DNA of 34,634 bases, taken from positions 1 to 34,634 of the forward strand of contig CACWWC010000022.1 in assembly GCA_902764545.1 (NCBI GenBank). Reading direction: 5' to 3'. A program made the position numbers and the translations under genes. The notes under the pieces were generated by a model. The model had not been told where the DNA came from, ran no database searches, and was given only the letters and a program-made list of their open reading frames with translations. This DNA is from an uncultured Erysipelotrichaceae bacterium (GTDB taxonomy: Bacteria; Bacillota_I; Bacilli_A; RF39; UBA660). Positions 9,233-17,689 of this stretch are shown here, piece by piece. Position 1 is the first letter of the stretch; every line of letters starts with the position of its first letter.

Positions 9233-11508
9233 TACTCCTCACCTCCTAAAAAAGATAAATCAAAAACCTTATCTAAATATTCAAAATCATCACTAGATAC
9301 AAAACACAAATCTCTAAATTTACAAAACTTACAAGAAATATTTTTAGAATCATATATTTTTGGATTAATAGAAAAGTCACTATTAATAATATCATCAGTA
9401 TTTTTTGAAATAATATCTTTTGTATATTTAACTAAATCAATATATAAATCATCAGAAATTAACTTTGTATAAGTACCAAACCCTTTTTCGGGATTATATT
9501 TCATACTCTTAATATAAGAGCTATCCTCATAAGTAGAATCAAATCGAGATATAATATCAACATTATCAGAAGAATACCCCTTAAGTAAATATCTACTTTT
9601 AAGGTCTTTATCTAAAGATTTAGACCACGTAGGATAATTAAACAAAATATTCTGATAATAAATACCTGTAAATATGGGACTTTCAAATACTTTAGAATAA
9701 CTAATTAAATATAAATAAACTGGAAGTTGCATATGAAGACCATATCTCATTAAACTAATATTTGTATCAATACTACCAGTCTTATAATCAATAATAGAAA
9801 AGTATGTATCATCAATATTCTTATAATACATAATTTTATCAATATAACCAACAAACTCAACAGATACCTTTTTATCTATAGGAATTTTAATCTCTTTTTC
9901 ATAAAGTTCTGAATCATATCCAGTAATTAATTGTTGCTTTCTCAAAACATCAATTAATTCTTCAAGATCTCTCCTAACTTTTACAAGTAATAATTTTTCT
10001 TTTAAACTAAGATCTCTTTTTTCTAAATATTTACTAAACTCTAAATCTAAATCAAAATTGCTTTTCTTATATAAAGTTAAAATATAGTGATACATACTTC
10101 CTATAAAAGAAGCAAAAGTATCGGTATAATCTCCTAACTTTAATACATAATTAATATAATATTTAAACCTACACTCATTATAACTATTTATAGATGTATA
10201 AGATAACTTTAAAGGATATGGAATATTTTCTAAATATAAATTATTATCAATTCCAGTATATTTATTACTATAAGTATTATATTTTATATTATAACTATTA
10301 TATAGTTTTTCTAAATCATTATTAACTTCACCATATAAATAATATTTATCAAGCCCTTCGCCTAACTTCAGCATATTATATTTATTAGAATAGTTATAAC
10401 TAGTTATATTATTTTTAATGACGTTAAGCCCAAGATCACTTATTAAATTAGAAGGATAATATTTCTGAAAAGGACTAGATAACTTATAACTAATAGTAAG
10501 ATTTTTAATTCTACTAAGTAAATATTTCAAAACATCCTTACTTCTCTTATTTAAATAAACTGTATCATATAAATCAACTTCCTTCTTATCATTATCTGAA
10601 ATATAAGAAATATCCTTATATGTCTGAGGCAAACTATCTAAATTAAATCCCAAAACAAATACATATTGATCATCCATAAATTCACATTCATTAAGTGACT
10701 TAATATTAATAGCATTATCAAGTTTAGAATTACTTAAATAAGTATTTTTAAATTTATTAATTAATATTTTTCGATAATTAGGATCATTATCATCTAATAA
10801 AGATAAATCACTAAGTATATTTATAATCTTTTTATTAATAATATTTTTGTAAGGATCATCTAAATCAAGAACACCAGTCTTTAAATAGTCTTGCACAACA
10901 CTCATACCAAATATAGAATCTTTAAAATCAATATTAATAGGAATATTATAATAATTAAATAATTTACTTAAAATATAATTATATTCATCTGATACATTAC
11001 ATAAAAATATCTTATTAATATCAATACCACTATCTAATAATTCCCTAATTTTAATACAAACAAAATTAACTTCCTCTTCAATTGTATTAAATTCATATAT
11101 ATCACTATTAAAATCAACTATAGGAGTTGAAACAGTATAATTAAGAGCCTTTTCTAAATACAAATCTAAATCATAATAACCTTTAACCTCAATTACTTTA
11201 TCTTTAATATATTCCCTAAATATATTATTAATAATAAGTAAGTTATTATCAATTAATTCCTTTTTTAATTCTTTCAAAAAAGCCAGTTTACTATTTTTAT
11301 AATCTTTAGATAAATCTATAAAATACATATTAGATATATATACAGAGCAAACATCTAAATTATAATTATATTTGTTCATTAAATATAATAAAGCTCTATC
11401 ATCATCAGACATAGTCATAAACTTTATATTATGAAATTCTCGTTCAAAATGAGGACTACTTAATATATTCATTTTATATTCATTAGGACATATAATAATC
11501 TTTTGCAT
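9232..11508 (-). CDS. addB: ATP-dependent helicase/nuclease subunit B (AddB/RexB-like)
   Basis: AddB is the second nuclease subunit and the site-recognition half of AddAB. The C-terminal half carries the signature: YNECRFKYYINYVLKL (first Cys of the iron-sulfur cluster), GYIDKI and SIIDYKTG (PD-(D/E)XK nuclease), and CKFCKFRDLC with the C-x2-C-x5-C spacing of the other three cluster ligands, about 30 residues from the end. It has 758 residues against about 1166 in Bacillus subtilis. The N-terminus (MQKIIICPNEYKM) lacks the Walker A loop that B. subtilis AddB has, as in RexB-type subunits. The start at 11508 is chosen over ATG 11520 because GGTGATT lies between them and the -10 box at 11525-11530 puts the transcript start near 11518. 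First gene of the addB-addA-unknown-HD operon. Confidence 0.9.
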   Translation of the reverse strand: MQKIIICPNEYKMNILSSPHFEREFHNIKFMTMSDDDRALLYLMNKYNYNLDVCSVYISNMYFIDLSKDYKNSKLAFLKELKKELIDNNLLIINNIFREYIKDKVIEVKGYYDLDLYLEKALNYTVSTPIVDFNSDIYEFNTIEEEVNFVCIKIRELLDSGIDINKIFLCNVSDEYNYILSKLFNYYNIPINIDFKDSIFGMSVVQDYLKTGVLDLDDPYKNIINKKIINILSDLSLLDDNDPNYRKILINKFKNTYLSNSKLDNAINIKSLNECEFMDDQYVFVLGFNLDSLPQTYKDISYISDNDKKEVDLYDTVYLNKRSKDVLKYLLSRIKNLTISYKLSSPFQKYYPSNLISDLGLNVIKNNITSYNYSNKYNMLKLGEGLDKYYLYGEVNNDLEKLYNSYNIKYNTYSNKYTGIDNNLYLENIPYPLKLSYTSINSYNECRFKYYINYVLKLGDYTDTFASFIGSMYHYILTLYKKSNFDLDLEFSKYLEKRDLSLKEKLLLVKVRRDLEELIDVLRKQQLITGYDSELYEKEIKIPIDKKVSVEFVGYIDKIMYYKNIDDTYFSIIDYKTGSIDTNISLMRYGLHMQLPVYLYLISYSKVFESPIFTGIYYQNILFNYPTWSKSLDKDLKSRYLLKGYSSDNVDIISRFDSTYEDSSYIKSMKYNPEKGFGTYTKLISDDLYIDLVKYTKDIISKNTDDIINSDFSINPKIYDSKNISCKFCKFRDLCFVSSDDFEYLDKVFDLSFLGGEE

Positions 11509-11524
11509 TATAATCACCATATTA

Positions 11525-11550
11525 ATTATAACATAGTCAAAAAAAATTAG
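11525..11550 (-). promoter_or_regulatory. Promoter of the addBA operon (extended -10)
   Basis: ATGTTATAAT on the minus strand gives an extended -10 (TGTTATAAT) with T-rich sequence upstream. Transcription would start near 11518, leaving a leader of only about ten bases that holds just the GGTGATT ribosome binding site of addB. This fixes the addB start at 11508. Confidence 0.6.
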
Positions 11551-11573
11551 TTTAAATATTAAACTAATTTTTT
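11539..11573. terminator. Hairpin terminator between the pilin-like gene and addB
   Basis: AAAAAATTAGTTT-AAATATT-AAACTAATTTTTT is a symmetric hairpin with T runs on both strands. On the minus strand it terminates transcription arriving from the prepilin-like genes, just upstream of the addB promoter. Confidence 0.75.
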
Positions 11574-11596
11574 ATCCTACTTTAAACAAAAAACAT

Positions 11597-11656
11597 CTAA
11601 TAATTTGTACTACTTGTATCTAAATAAATATAGCCACTATTATAAACTGTGATACA
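11597..11656 (-). pseudogene. Relic of an Ig-like module of the upstream prepilin-like gene
   Basis: Read on the minus strand this piece gives CITVYNSGYIYLDTSSTNY and then a stop. It aligns with CKTAISNGYVYLDTSSTNY inside the upstream gene (12371-12430). At DNA level a 23-base block (11600-11622) is identical to 12372-12394 and similarity continues on both sides. It lies after that gene's stop codon, has no start of its own, and is therefore a leftover of a duplicated or recombined 3' module. Confidence 0.65.
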
Positions 11657-11720
11657 TTTTGAAAACTAATTAAAAACACATATTTTCAAAATAATCTATA
11701 AGTAACTACTACTCTATAAG

Positions 11721-14273
11721 CTAGCTTATAGTTATTGTTCCAATATGAATTTTGTAGTGAGGAGCAAATGAATTGCTTGAAGTATAAATACTATATACTC
11801 CTTTTCCAGCACTAAATGTTTTTGAACCAGAATTATAACTTCCTTGTCCCCATGATTCTGAATCTGACTTTAGAACATCATTTATAAAGTCATTACCATC
11901 CTTCTTAACAACAAGATTAATTGTATAACCTGTTCCAAGCCATGTCTCAGGTCCATTCTTAAATGCCCACTTAAATGTTATCTTACCATCAACATAAGAT
12001 ACATCATACATTCTTGCAATTACATTAGCCGAAGTACTATCAGGACAAACACCATCTATTTTAGCTTTCCAATAAGTACAGCTATTTCCTACATTATAGA
12101 CGTTTTGCCACTTATTCGTTGTTGCATCAACAGTAAAAATTGGAGTACAAGCTGAACTACTAGCTGCAGAACATTTCTTAACTAAACTAGTATTCCCTGC
12201 ATTATCTTCAACTGTGCTATAAGCATAGTACGTATTACCACATGAAGAAGAAAAATTAGTTTTATTATTGTAAGCTATAAAACCTGAATTATTACTAGGA
12301 GTTGTTCCAGTATTATTAACAGAATATTTAGCACTACCACTTTTTATACCACTCAAAGCATCACTATACTGATAATTTGTACTACTTGTATCTAGATATA
12401 CATATCCATTGCTAATTGCAGTTTTACATTTTGAGATAACAGGCAATGTATTATCAATGTTTACATAAACTTCTAATGTCGCAGTATTTCCAGCTTTATC
12501 ATGAACACTAAACTTTCCATACCTTGCGCCATTTCCAGAAAGTCCAACAATTTTATTATAACTTGTACCATTTATATCCATAGTACCGGCAGAATTAACC
12601 TTCTTTAATTCTGCATCTGTAGCATTAGTTTTTAAGCCTGAATTGTTGTAATCCCATTTATATGAAGCAAGATCAATATTATCAGTCATATTAATAAGAT
12701 ATACAACCCCATGAGGATAGTTAGTATAATTAAGCCAGTAATCAGAACCAACGCTATTTGAATAATCACTTCTATTAATTATTAAAATAGTACTTCCTGA
12801 AGTTGTCTTTTCAGAAACAGCAATTTTATTTCCTGGTGTATCATCTCCATCCAATCTATCTTTAACTGTAACTTTAATTACAGGTGAAGTTCTATCAATT
12901 TTAACATTTAACTTAACAATAGTAGTATTCCCAGCTTCGTCATATCCAGTAACCGTAATTAACCATATTCCATCATCAGTTATATTAATATTTGCAGTCT
13001 TATCGTTTGATTCAGTAGCACTGCCTTGATTAACCCAACTATCATTAACCTTCTTTTTCTTATTAACTACATATTTTAAATAATTTGGATCATCAAAAGA
13101 TAATTTATAGTAGACTCCACTACTGTATTTGCTTTTATTCAACCAACCACTTGCATTATCTTTATAATTAGAATAATTAACCGTTATTTCTTTACCATTA
13201 CTAGTATTAGTTTCATTCAGATTACCTTGTATTAAATTAGTAGTAGAAGTTGAACTGTTGTAAGCAGAAACAGTAACGGTAGGAGATATAATATCAACAT
13301 AGGCATTAACATCACAGAAATTTTCTTTTCCGGAATTATCTTTTATCTTAATAACTGAATTTTTAACTTCCTTTTCATCTTTTTTAGGCCACGTTGCAGT
13401 AAATGTACCCTTTACACAGCCAGATCCATTATTATCACGACATTCAACAGAAACAGTTCTTTTAACTTTATCACTTTCATACATACTTTTATTAATCCAA
13501 GAAGTACTTCCACTAACAGTATCAGGACATAAAGGAGCATCTCTATCAGCAATAGTTAAGCTACTACTTTTAGAAACCCTTAAACCATATTGATTAATCG
13601 CACTAACAGTAATAGTAACTTCATTAACATTAGAAACATTAATATAATCAAGTAGGTTTAAATTACTTTTACTTATTGTTGTTTTTCCCTTAGCAGATAA
13701 AGAACCGCTATTAAATATATTAGATTTAGTACCATTTTTTTCAATTGAAATACTATATGAATAAGACATTATTTTAACATTACTTTCAGTACTATTACCT
13801 TTAATTTTAAAACCAAAAGAATGATTCTTAATATCAAATTGTTCTCCAAGTAAAATTGTTATATAAGGATCATATTCATCTGCATCAGACCCAACATCAT
13901 CCCCACAAATCAAATAAGGTAAATATGAATAATTATTACTATCATATTTATAAACTCTGACATAAGACTTTTCATCACATAAATTACCATTTTTATCCTT
14001 TATTTCCTGATTTAAGTATTTCAACTCTCTCAAAGTAGATGCACTAACATTAACAACTTCACCTATAGACTTAGGTACCTTACTTTTATTAGCATGAATA
14101 TATGATTTAGCAGCAATTATTAAATTATTCCTATTTTGATTATTAATTTCATCTTTAGACTTATCAATATATCTTGAATAAGCAACAATAGAAATAGTTG
14201 ATAAAATACCAATAATTATAATCACCGCCAATAATTCAACAAGTGAAAAGCCTATTCTTAATCTTCTATTCAT
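11721..14273 (-). CDS. Giant prepilin-like surface protein with Ig-like repeats (850 aa)
   Basis: The N-terminus MNRRLRIG|FSLVELLAVI is a type IV prepilin signal: a short basic leader, peptidase cleavage after Gly8, methylated Phe, Glu at +5, then a hydrophobic helix (about 9-32). Ordinary pilins have 120-200 residues; here some 780 residues of ectodomain follow. A pilin-like head (NRNNLIIAAKSYI, YKYDSNNYSYLP) is followed by several Ig-like modules with recurring signatures (WLNYTNYPHGVVY, GARYGKFSVHDKAGNT, YVNIDNTLPVI) and a final domain with ETWLGTGYT. Start 14273 is preferred to ATG 14285 because GGTGATT lies between. It likely sits in the membrane or a pilus-like fibre and binds surfaces or host ligands; no pilus assembly genes are in the window. 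It follows a paralogue. Confidence 0.85.
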   Translation of the reverse strand: MNRRLRIGFSLVELLAVIIIIGILSTISIVAYSRYIDKSKDEINNQNRNNLIIAAKSYIHANKSKVPKSIGEVVNVSASTLRELKYLNQEIKDKNGNLCDEKSYVRVYKYDSNNYSYLPYLICGDDVGSDADEYDPYITILLGEQFDIKNHSFGFKIKGNSTESNVKIMSYSYSISIEKNGTKSNIFNSGSLSAKGKTTISKSNLNLLDYINVSNVNEVTITVSAINQYGLRVSKSSSLTIADRDAPLCPDTVSGSTSWINKSMYESDKVKRTVSVECRDNNGSGCVKGTFTATWPKKDEKEVKNSVIKIKDNSGKENFCDVNAYVDIISPTVTVSAYNSSTSTTNLIQGNLNETNTSNGKEITVNYSNYKDNASGWLNKSKYSSGVYYKLSFDDPNYLKYVVNKKKKVNDSWVNQGSATESNDKTANINITDDGIWLITVTGYDEAGNTTIVKLNVKIDRTSPVIKVTVKDRLDGDDTPGNKIAVSEKTTSGSTILIINRSDYSNSVGSDYWLNYTNYPHGVVYLINMTDNIDLASYKWDYNNSGLKTNATDAELKKVNSAGTMDINGTSYNKIVGLSGNGARYGKFSVHDKAGNTATLEVYVNIDNTLPVISKCKTAISNGYVYLDTSSTNYQYSDALSGIKSGSAKYSVNNTGTTPSNNSGFIAYNNKTNFSSSCGNTYYAYSTVEDNAGNTSLVKKCSAASSSACTPIFTVDATTNKWQNVYNVGNSCTYWKAKIDGVCPDSTSANVIARMYDVSYVDGKITFKWAFKNGPETWLGTGYTINLVVKKDGNDFINDVLKSDSESWGQGSYNSGSKTFSAGKGVYSIYTSSNSFAPHYKIHIGTITIS

Positions 14274-14336
14274 AATAATCACCATATCCTACTATATATT
14301 TTCACATAGAATCAAAAATAATTCAACATTAATAAT

Positions 14337-14371
14337 TAAAAAAGAGTTACTATAACAAAGTTAACTCTTTC
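14337..14371 (-). terminator. Terminator after the second prepilin-like gene
   Basis: On the minus strand AAAGAGTTAAC-TTTGTTATA-GTAACTCTTTTTT. The stem can be extended by AATAATTAA/TTAATTATT into the stop-codon region, giving a long hairpin (14331-14382) between the two paralogues. Confidence 0.65.
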
Positions 14372-14375
14372 TTAA

Positions 14376-16925
14376 TTATTGATAACATGTGCTACAATTG
14401 CATGAATAAGTAGGTGCATATGAAGCACAATAACCACCACATGTATCACAAGTCTGAACAAATGGTCCAGCAAATGCAACACAGCTTCCAGGACTATAAG
14501 ATTGTGTAATAAATGCAATTCCTCCATTAGCTTGGTAACAAGTCCAATGACAGTCGCAAGAATATTCAGATATCCAATTATTGCATTCTCCACCACAAGT
14601 GCTGCAATTACAATCATAAGAACTAACGCTAACATAACAGCTTCCACTATTTCCTGCTGCATCGGTAACTCCATAGCTTCTAGAGTAAGTCAATCCACCA
14701 TATGAATAACCTGAACATCCACTTAGCGAATCACTACAACTAACATATCCACTAACTCCATATATGCCCGTATTTGTTTTAGAAACACTACATGTCGGAC
14801 TAGTACGGTCTAACTTCACATGATTAACAACGTCACTATTACAATTTCCAACCTTATCACATGAGTGATACTTAATTATAACATCACCCTGAATATCAAT
14901 ACTTCTATGATCTTGTTTGCTATTTGTTATATCAGAGCTTTGACCTATAGATGTTGCATAATAGCCATCCAAGCCAGAAAGCTCATCAGTAGACCCATTC
15001 GCAGCAGTATAGACATAACCACTATGCCAGGTACCAAATGTATAATAATTATTTTTTATCTCATTCCATCTACCATAATAATCACCAGAAGTAGGTTTAG
15101 TTCGTCCATGTACAGTAGGTGCCGTCGGTGGAGTTCTATCCAACATAACATGATTGACAACATCACTATTACAATTACCAGCTTTATCACACGAATGATA
15201 TTTAATAATTACATCACCCTCAATGTCAATACTTCTATGATCTTGTTTGCTATTTGTTATATCAGAGCTTTGACCTATAGATGTTGCATAATAACCATCT
15301 AGTCCTGATATAGCGTCAGTTGATCCATTAGCAGCAGTATATACATAACCCTTATGCCAAGTACCAAATGTATAATGATTATTTTTTATCTCTTCCCATC
15401 TGCCATAATAATCACCTGATGTAGGTTTAGTTCGTCCATGTACGGTAGGTGCCGTTGGCGCTGCTCTATCTATATTAGCATAAACATTTACGACACTAAC
15501 ATTTCCAGCTTTATCTTCAACAGTTATTTTTCCATACCTCATACCCTGTCCAGATAAACTAACATACAAACTATCAGAGTTTACGCCAGTCAAATCAACA
15601 TCATCATGTCCTCTAATTTCTTTAACATCAGCTGGAGAAGAACCAATAGGTAATGATAAATTATTATACTCCCATTTTAAACTCTTTAATTCCAAATCAT
15701 CATTTACATTAATTTGATACACAACTCCATGTGGATAATTTGCATTATTCAGCCACGAATCACTTCCATTTGCATTAGCATAATCACCCACATTTATTGT
15801 TTTTGTTTGCCCATCAGTTGATGTAGTGGATGCAATTACAGAACCTTGCTTATTATCATCAGCATCGCGCTTATATGCCTTAACATTAATAATAGGTGGT
15901 ACAATATCAACTTTCACCGATACCTCACATTCGGTTCTATGCTCATTAGCGCTATCACCAGTATCTCCCTTTTTATAGAAGTTATCCATAATAAATATTG
16001 AGCCCATATCAACACTCTTTTTATCTTTTTTTGGCCATGTAGATTTATACTCACTCTTTTGACAACCAGATCCATTGTCTTCACATTTAACAGTGATTGT
16101 TCTTCTCTTACCTTCATCATAGTCCTTTTTCGTTAACCAATTATCTCCTGCCTGGCCAATTATTTCTCCACATCTTGGTCCTTCATTATCATTAATATTG
16201 AGTACACTTTCCTTATTTGTCTTTAACCCATATTCATTAACCGCAGTAATAGAGATTTTAATTTTATTTTGCTCAGTGATATTAATATATGGAGTTAAAT
16301 TCACGGTCTTAGAAGATAAAACCTTCTTATTTTTTACACTTATTGCACCACTACTAAAAATATTTCTATATTCGCCTGTACCACTATCTGCATAGATATT
16401 ATAATTATATGAAATAATTTTAGTAGATACCTCATCTTCACTTGATGCATTATTACCCCAAATTTCAAATTTTACATAAGCATTATTAAATTCATTATTT
16501 TCAGAAAAATTAATATCTTGAATAACTGGAGAAATGGTCTCTTCACTACTGCCTCCATCAGAACAAATATGTGGTAAATATGAATAGCTATTTGAATCAT
16601 ACTTATAAACAGTTACATAAGCATCATTACATACATCACCATTTTCAGACAACACATCACCAAAAAAATAATTATTACTCTGCAATGTACTTAACTTTAT
16701 AGTAACGCTATCTCCAACAGCCTTAGGAGCTTGTTTTTTATTAGCTTGAATATATGATTTAGCCGCAACAACTAAATTATTCCTATTTTGAATATAAGCT
16801 TCGTCACGAGACTTTGATATATACCTGTTATACGCAACAATTGACACAGTCGATAAAATACCAATAATTACGATAACTGCTAATAATTCAACTAGTGAGA
16901 AACCGCTATTAATTTTTTTTAACAT
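14376..16925 (-). CDS. Giant prepilin-like surface protein with tandem repeats and Cys-rich tail (849 aa)
   Basis: This is a paralogue of the next gene downstream, with the same leader length and prepilin motif (MLKKINSG|FSLVELLAVI, Glu at +5). A pilin-like head (NRNNLVVAAKSYI, YKYDSNSYSYLP) is followed by Ig-like modules sharing NYPHGVVY and RYGKITVEDKAGN with the paralogue. Two 110-residue repeats (TVHGRTKPTSGDYYGRW...SCDKAGNCNSDVVNHV) then precede a Cys-rich C-terminus with a doubled C-x-x-C-G-G-x-C...YSC-x-C...CYQ pattern. Cleavage by a prepilin peptidase and exposure outside the cell are expected; the many cysteines suggest disulfide-locked, protease-resistant tips. The start at 16925 has GTGGTGAT directly before it. 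Function beyond adhesion or fibre formation is not visible. Confidence 0.85.
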   Translation of the reverse strand: MLKKINSGFSLVELLAVIVIIGILSTVSIVAYNRYISKSRDEAYIQNRNNLVVAAKSYIQANKKQAPKAVGDSVTIKLSTLQSNNYFFGDVLSENGDVCNDAYVTVYKYDSNSYSYLPHICSDGGSSEETISPVIQDINFSENNEFNNAYVKFEIWGNNASSEDEVSTKIISYNYNIYADSGTGEYRNIFSSGAISVKNKKVLSSKTVNLTPYINITEQNKIKISITAVNEYGLKTNKESVLNINDNEGPRCGEIIGQAGDNWLTKKDYDEGKRRTITVKCEDNGSGCQKSEYKSTWPKKDKKSVDMGSIFIMDNFYKKGDTGDSANEHRTECEVSVKVDIVPPIINVKAYKRDADDNKQGSVIASTTSTDGQTKTINVGDYANANGSDSWLNNANYPHGVVYQINVNDDLELKSLKWEYNNLSLPIGSSPADVKEIRGHDDVDLTGVNSDSLYVSLSGQGMRYGKITVEDKAGNVSVVNVYANIDRAAPTAPTVHGRTKPTSGDYYGRWEEIKNNHYTFGTWHKGYVYTAANGSTDAISGLDGYYATSIGQSSDITNSKQDHRSIDIEGDVIIKYHSCDKAGNCNSDVVNHVMLDRTPPTAPTVHGRTKPTSGDYYGRWNEIKNNYYTFGTWHSGYVYTAANGSTDELSGLDGYYATSIGQSSDITNSKQDHRSIDIQGDVIIKYHSCDKVGNCNSDVVNHVKLDRTSPTCSVSKTNTGIYGVSGYVSCSDSLSGCSGYSYGGLTYSRSYGVTDAAGNSGSCYVSVSSYDCNCSTCGGECNNWISEYSCDCHWTCYQANGGIAFITQSYSPGSCVAFAGPFVQTCDTCGGYCASYAPTYSCNCSTCYQ
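14811..15140 (-). repeat. Tandem 330-bp repeat, copy 2
   Basis: Second copy of a 110-codon unit of the prepilin-like gene, bounded by DRTPPTAPTV and DRTSPTC. It is nearly identical to copy 1 at DNA level, including a stretch of more than 50 identical bases around 14911-14962. Confidence 0.9.
15141..15470 (-). repeat. Tandem 330-bp repeat, copy 1
   Basis: First copy of the 110-codon unit, beginning at DRAAPTAPTV. It is offset exactly 330 bases from copy 2. Differences are mostly silent or conservative (EGDV/QGDV, KAGNC/KVGNC, DAISG/DELSG), so the duplication is recent or kept alike by recombination. Confidence 0.9.
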
Positions 16926-16987
16926 ATCACCACATCCATAATATCTATCTTACATTTATTATTACATACAAATAAAAATAAATCAAA

Positions 16988-17012
16988 CAAAAAGCAGATA
17001 TTAATCTGCTTC
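16988..17012 (-). terminator. Terminator of rpmF, overlapping its stop codon
   Basis: On the minus strand GAAGCAGAT-TAA-TATCTGCTTTTTG. The last three sense codons and the stop codon of rpmF form the 5' arm and loop, so termination and the gene end are packed together. Confidence 0.75.
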
Positions 17013-17207
17013 CTTTACAACTTCAACTTTACCCTTATAGCTTCCGCATTTAGGACAAACTCTATGAGGTTTAATCATTTCCCCACAATTAGGACATTTA
17101 GCCATTCCTGGAACATCCATAGCATTATGACTTCTTCTTAATCTTTTTCTTGTCTTTGATACTTTACGGAAAGGTACAGCAAACATTTGAATATCTAAAT
17201 TCATCAT
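17001..17207 (-). CDS. rpmF: Large ribosomal subunit protein bL32 with N-terminal extension
   Basis: bL32 is a small zinc-ribbon protein of the 50S subunit. The body is typical: [18 protein letters not shown], then CPNC (C38, C41) and CPKC (C51, C54) binding zinc. Instead of starting at M-AVP, the frame begins MMNLDIQMF before AVPF. The ribosome binding site AGGAG lies nine bases before the first ATG (17207), so the extension should be translated. It resembles the N-terminal presequence of Firmicutes bL27 (LxLQFFA), which the Prp protease removes; cleavage after F9 would give the usual mature AVP start. The gene directly follows yceD, the classic pairing, and ends in a terminator. Confidence 0.95.
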   Translation of the reverse strand: MMNLDIQMFAVPFRKVSKTRKRLRRSHNAMDVPGMAKCPNCGEMIKPHRVCPKCGSYKGKVEVVKEAD

Positions 17208-17213
17208 ACTATC

Positions 17214-17681
17214 TCACTCCTTATCATAATCTTTTAATAAATCACTAAATGGATTGCTTGCATTTCTTAGCTCATCCTCGCTAATTAATTTCCATCCATC
17301 CCCATGAAACTTACTGAGATCTTCAACCTTAGTAAACTGTAAGGGGACCTCTAGTACAGTATTTTCCCATAAAAATTGAAAAATATCAAGTGAATTTTCA
17401 CTTTTTTTTGAAGTTTCACTAATAATATCATCATAATCTATTTGAAAAGGATAACTCACAGGCTCTAAAGAAATAGAATCAGGTATAATCATATTACCAT
17501 TAATACTACATTTTGCCACATCACAAGAAACATCATCTAATGTAACAACACCATCAACAATAATTTTATCAAGTTTGATAATATTAGAATTTTTATAGTA
17601 ATCATATGGAATATCATATGATCCACTTATATCAATTTCGGATACTGTATTACTATGTAGTAAACTCAAATCAATTTCCAT
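17214..17681 (-). CDS. yceD: YceD/DUF177 family protein
   Basis: YceD proteins are small cytoplasmic proteins needed for normal 23S rRNA accumulation and 50S assembly, and are nearly always encoded just before rpmF, as here (6-base gap). The 155-residue product begins MEIDLSLLHSN and has the central beta-rich part with a C-x4-C element (CDVAKC). The conserved C-terminal region reads VPLQFTKVEDLS and NPFSDLLKDYDKE, the typical DUF177 end. AGGTGATGTT precedes the start at 17681, overlapping the stop codon of the upstream gene. Identification rests on position plus the C-terminal NPF...L motif; sequence similarity elsewhere is modest. Confidence 0.82.
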   Translation of the reverse strand: MEIDLSLLHSNTVSEIDISGSYDIPYDYYKNSNIIKLDKIIVDGVVTLDDVSCDVAKCSINGNMIIPDSISLEPVSYPFQIDYDDIISETSKKSENSLDIFQFLWENTVLEVPLQFTKVEDLSKFHGDGWKLISEDELRNASNPFSDLLKDYDKE

Positions 17682-17689
17682 AACATCAC

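Noticed and set aside
14502..15302. Plus-strand open frames within the prepilin-like gene
   Set aside because: They are antisense to a clear, motif-bearing gene, lack ribosome binding sites, and repeat only because the gene below them contains a tandem repeat.
14811..15470. Direct repeats as a CRISPR array
   Set aside because: The units are 330-bp in-frame coding repeats, not short repeats with unique spacers.
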